A DNA stretch of 8,526 nucleotides from Candidatus Pacearchaeota archaeon (GTDB taxonomy: Archaea > Nanoarchaeota > Nanoarchaeia > Pacearchaeales > GW2011-AR1), in the NCBI GenBank assembly GCA_002690445.1, contig NZER01000018.1:2705-11230 (forward strand), given 5' to 3'. The notes beneath the pieces are model-generated. The model did not search any database. It saw nothing but the letters and a program-made list of their open reading frames with translations, and was not told the DNA's origin. Positions 6,823 through 8,526 of the stretch are shown here, one piece after another; positions within the stretch are counted from its first letter, which is position 1, and the number at the start of each line of letters is the position of its first letter. The position numbers and the translations under genes were made by a program.

Positions 6823-7463
6823 TATTTCTCCTTTTCCTCTATTAATCTCTCCAGTTTTGCAACGGAGGCTTTATAATTCAATGCATTTATTATTCCACTC
6901 TTCATTTTTTCTAGAATACTCTCTTCCATATTTACTTTCTCTGCTAGATTCTTTAAATTTATAAACATATCGTCTGTCAACTCTGGGTCTTCTACTTGAT
7001 TTTTATATACATCATCACATATATTTAGATATTGATTAAATGCTTTCTTAATACAATCTGTATTTGCAGATTTAATATCATTTCCAACATCTACAAATTC
7101 ACTTGTACCTTTCTTCTTTTGAATTCTATGAGCTGCAACCATATCTCCTTCTCTCCATATACCATTATCATACCATTTTAGCCTTCCGTGTACTACATAT
7201 GCTTCACTCCCTAATGCTTCTGATTTCATAATAGTCCAAGACCATCCTGGGTACTGCTTATCTGCAATATCTCTCATTGTACTATATTCAACATAGTCCA
7301 TACCCATCTTTTTCTTTATAAAGCCTTTAGGAGTCTTTAGTCTGCTTACTTTTTTATGATGTGTTGTCATGTTGTTAAATGCTTTAGCAATTAATTTATC
7401 TTCTGTATTTAATGCTATCATTTTTTTACTTTCACTTAATTGCATCTTTTTATTATTGTCCAT
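6822..7463 (-). CDS. Rad52/Sak-like single-strand DNA annealing protein
   Basis: Likely anneals complementary single strands during recombination-dependent phage replication. The recognisable region is DYVEYSTMRDIADKQYPGWSWTI (56-78), followed by alternating strands (AYVVHGRLKWYDNG, then EGDMVAAHRIQKK) and the DIKSANTDCIKKAFNQYLN helix (129-147). This follows the order seen in Rad52-type phage recombinases: 'Y-V-x-h-x-x-h-x-x-h-N/D, W-x-W', then beta strands, then 'D-x-x-x-A-x-T-D-A-x-K-R-A'. After it come an acidic linker and helices with a Lys/Glu tail. The 213-residue length is usual for phage annealing proteins. The N-terminal 50 residues are basic. The start at 7463 lies 1 nt after the previous stop, with a modest AAGGGA site. 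Assignment is from pattern and context (RuvC-like nuclease in the same operon), without a signature motif that settles it. Confidence 0.68.
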   Translation of the reverse strand: MDNNKKMQLSESKKMIALNTEDKLIAKAFNNMTTHHKKVSRLKTPKGFIKKKMGMDYVEYSTMRDIADKQYPGWSWTIMKSEALGSEAYVVHGRLKWYDNGIWREGDMVAAHRIQKKKGTSEFVDVGNDIKSANTDCIKKAFNQYLNICDDVYKNQVEDPELTDDMFINLKNLAEKVNMEESILEKMKSGIINALNYKASVAKLERLIEEKEK

Positions 7464-7464
7464 T

Positions 7465-7737
7465 TTAATGTCCCTTCTTTACTTGTGTTCGTGAACTCCA
7501 TAATTGAGTACCAAGGTAATATGAATCATCTTCTGGTCCACAATCATGTTCTATAACTATTACATCTGTTGATGAATCAGTACTTTTAATCTTTATAGCC
7601 ACAGTACCAAACTCAGTATAAACAGTTGTTCCAGGCTCAACATCTTTAATAAATTCATATCCCTTTCTTGGTTGTGGCCCCTTTATTGTCTTCAAAGCTT
7701 TGTTCACTAGCCTTGTTATCTTCAAGTCTTTTCTCAT
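7465..7737 (-). CDS. Hypothetical 90-residue beta-rich protein
   Basis: The N-terminus is basic (RKDLKITRLVNKALKTIKGPQPRKG), then the protein turns beta-rich: GTTVYTEFGTVAIKI (35-49), DVIVIEHDCG (58-67) and YYLGTQLW (73-80), like a small barrel or sheet domain. No family is recognised. The only reasonable ATG is at 7737, with GAGG about 6 nt upstream; there is no internal ATG. This start makes it overlap the preceding gene by 83 nt in another frame, so the basic N-terminus shares its DNA with the acidic C-terminal tail of that neighbour. Confidence 0.7.
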   Translation of the reverse strand: MRKDLKITRLVNKALKTIKGPQPRKGYEFIKDVEPGTTVYTEFGTVAIKIKSTDSSTDVIVIEHDCGPEDDSYYLGTQLWSSRTQVKKGH

Positions 7738-7927
7738 CTTTAGCCTCTTTAATCTTATTTGCTACTTTTTCCATGTCTTTAAGTATACTGTCTAATGTTA
7801 TAATCCAGTCTTTATCTGGGACTATTTCAAATACACCCAATACAGTTTTGATTGATTTCATAGACCATATTATTTTGTCTACTTCTGCATCTGTTAATTT
7901 CATTGTTACTGTGCATACATCATCCAT
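7655..7927 (-). CDS. Hypothetical 90-residue protein with charged helical tail
   Basis: A longer frame begins at 7969, but the start is placed at 7927: it has AGGAG with 6-nt spacing (around 7934-7938), and the preceding gene stops at 7929, 1 nt before this ATG. The protein is MDDVCTVTMKLTD, a strand-like opening, then helices (DAEVDKIIWSMKSIKTVLG, then DSILKDMEKVANKIKEAKDE), and a hydrophilic, probably disordered tail (EDNKASEQSFEDNKGATTKK). No family is recognised. The tail region is dual-coding with the next gene. Confidence 0.72.
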   Translation of the reverse strand: MDDVCTVTMKLTDAEVDKIIWSMKSIKTVLGVFEIVPDKDWIITLDSILKDMEKVANKIKEAKDEKRLEDNKASEQSFEDNKGATTKKGI

Positions 7928-7928
7928 A

Positions 7929-8189
7929 TTATTCTCCTCTAAAAAGAGCAATTCTTTTTTTACTATCACTTACTATTCTAGTCCGTACTCTTTTGTCCAT
8001 TAAACGAACTCTTTCTCTCTGTAGCCATTCTCTATTTGTAATTGTATATTCCTTTGCTGGTCTTGGTTTCCACCATTCATCCCAATCGTTTAGATTTGCA
8101 TCAGCTATTCGTGTGACTTGTTGAGGTGCGAATCTCCTAAAAGGGTCTAGCCATCTTGTTATTCTGTTTGTATAAAGCTGTTTAGTCAT
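7929..8189 (-). CDS. Hypothetical 86-residue Trp/Arg-rich protein
   Basis: The frame could begin at 8207, but the ATG at 8189 (MTKQLYTNRITRW) is preferred: AAGGAG lies 9 nt upstream, whereas the first ATG has none. The protein is strongly basic and unusually rich in Trp and Arg, with an N-D-W-D-E-W-W-K-P-R-P cluster in the middle and a C-terminal run of basic residues (REWLQRERVRLMDKRVRTRIV). It may bind nucleic acid or act as a small peptide-like partner of a larger protein. No family is recognised. It overlaps the previous gene by 8 nt. Confidence 0.7.
   Translation of the reverse strand: MTKQLYTNRITRWLDPFRRFAPQQVTRIADANLNDWDEWWKPRPAKEYTITNREWLQRERVRLMDKRVRTRIVSDSKKRIALFRGE
7934..7938 (-). 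promoter_or_regulatory. Ribosome binding site deciding the start at 7927
   Basis: AGGAG on the minus strand with the GGAG core 6 nt from the ATG at 7927. It overlaps the last codons of the preceding gene (RGE-stop). The upstream in-frame ATG at 7969 has no comparable site. Confidence 0.75.
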
Positions 8190-8463
8190 CTTCCATTTCT
8201 CCTTCATTCTTTGGTTTATCTAATAACCATCTTCTTACAAAGTCTCTTATTTTATTCTCAGCTTTTCTCCAGTATTTCTTAGACTTATCACTGTATAAAT
8301 TATCAGCTGCAATAAACTCAACGGAACTGATGTAATGATTATCTTTTGCATCCCATGATGAACCATACGATACTTCAACTAGAAAAGGATATTCGTCATC
8401 CAATTTCCCATGATATGTTGTTATCTGAGTATATTCATCTTTCATTTTTATATGCATTGACAT
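8182..8463 (-). CDS. Hypothetical 93-residue protein
   Basis: The start at 8463 overlaps the stop of the preceding partial gene (TAATG) and has GGAG 7 nt upstream (8471-8474). A second in-frame ATG lies two codons on and could also be used. The first half is beta-like with many aromatics (DEYTQITTYHGKLDDEYPF, then LVEVSYGSSWDAKDNHYISS, then VEFIAADN). The second half is a basic amphipathic helix (KSKKYWRKAENKIRDFVRRWLL) and an acidic tail. No family is recognised; a small single-domain alpha/beta protein is likely. Confidence 0.75.
   Translation of the reverse strand: MSMHIKMKDEYTQITTYHGKLDDEYPFLVEVSYGSSWDAKDNHYISSVEFIAADNLYSDKSKKYWRKAENKIRDFVRRWLLDKPKNEGEMEDD
8199..8204 (-). promoter_or_regulatory. 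Ribosome binding site deciding the start at 8189
   Basis: AAGGAG on the minus strand, 9 nt before the ATG at 8189, inside the end of the preceding gene. It falls downstream of the alternative ATG at 8207, so it cannot serve that start. Confidence 0.7.
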
Positions 8464-8525
8464 TATGCTTCTCCTTTATTTTTTGCATCTTCAATAATGC
8501 TTTTACCTAATTTATATTCAGGAGT
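8463..8525 (-). CDS. C-terminal end of an upstream gene (cut by the window edge)
   Basis: Twenty residues in one open frame (TPEYKLGKSIIEDAKNKGEA) run from the right edge to a TAA whose last base is the first base of the next ATG. It continues the operon's coupling pattern, and the next gene's GGAG lies within it, so it is very likely the end of a real gene. The product cannot be judged from so short a tail. The operon therefore begins beyond the window. Confidence 0.6.
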   Translation of the reverse strand, partial: TPEYKLGKSIIEDAKNKGEA

Positions 8526-8526
8526 T

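Larger units (their letters stand above)
1310..8525 (-). other. Translationally coupled early replication/recombination operon
   Basis: Sixteen genes (one partial) on one strand with no gap above 12 nt. ATGA overlaps occur at 6258, 4670, 2095 and 1459; TAATG overlaps at 8463, 6822 and 5503; longer overlaps at 8189, 7737, 6671, 2328 and 1665. No promoter, operator or terminator can be placed inside it, so transcription starts to the right of the window. The gene content (annealing protein, methyltransferase, phosphoesterase, helicase, RuvC-like nuclease) is typical of an early/middle phage block. Confidence 0.8.

Noticed and set aside
7668..8003. Long + strand open frame of about 110 codons
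   Set aside because: Fully antisense to three well-supported minus-strand genes with good ribosome binding sites; low-complexity Ser/Leu composition typical of a reverse-frame shadow.
7903..8124. + strand open frame of 73 codons
   Set aside because: Antisense to the Trp/Arg-rich gene, no ribosome binding site or recognisable content.

Overview
The window looks like part of a tailed bacteriophage (or prophage) genome infecting a low-GC bacterium. It is AT-rich (roughly one third G+C by eye). It is packed with tightly overlapping genes, uses ordinary stop codons (TAA, TGA and TAG all end genes) and has many GGAG/AGGAG ribosome binding sites, which would suit a Firmicutes-type host. The host and phage lineage cannot be named from this sequence. 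No rRNA, tRNA, insertion sequence, integrase or CRISPR array was seen.

Layout: on the + strand, bases 1-1353 hold the 3' end of a large open frame that enters from outside the window. It is probably the C-terminal part of a very long virion-associated (polyvalent-type) protein. Everything else, from the right edge down to about base 1310, is one minus-strand gene train of 16 genes (one cut by the edge). Junctions are ATGA or TAATG overlaps, longer overlaps, or gaps of 1-12 nt, so it reads as one translationally coupled early operon whose promoter lies to the right of the window. The two transcription units converge at 1310-1353, where the last small gene of the operon is antisense to the 3' end of the + strand gene.

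In transcription order (right to left) the operon encodes: the tail of an unknown gene; four small unknown proteins; a Rad52/Sak-like single-strand annealing protein; a small ribbon-helix-helix protein; a CPACG zinc-knuckle protein; a DUF932 protein; a D12-class (Dam-type) adenine methyltransferase; a helix-turn-helix/metallophosphoesterase fusion; a DnaB-type replicative helicase; a small unknown protein; a RuvC-like Holliday junction nuclease; and two further very small proteins. Together this is a replication, recombination and DNA-modification module: helicase for fork unwinding, annealing protein for recombination-dependent replication, RuvC-like enzyme for branch resolution, and methyltransferase for DNA marking.

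The most striking non-gene signal is that reading the whole window I find no GATC site at all, although more than a dozen would be expected, while the window itself carries a Dam-type methyltransferase. Other points worth attention are a lysine in place of one of the usual RuvC acidic residues, the HTH-phosphoesterase fusion next to the helicase, an 83-nt out-of-frame gene overlap, and two coupled mini-genes at the operon end, one of which (49 aa) is easily missed.
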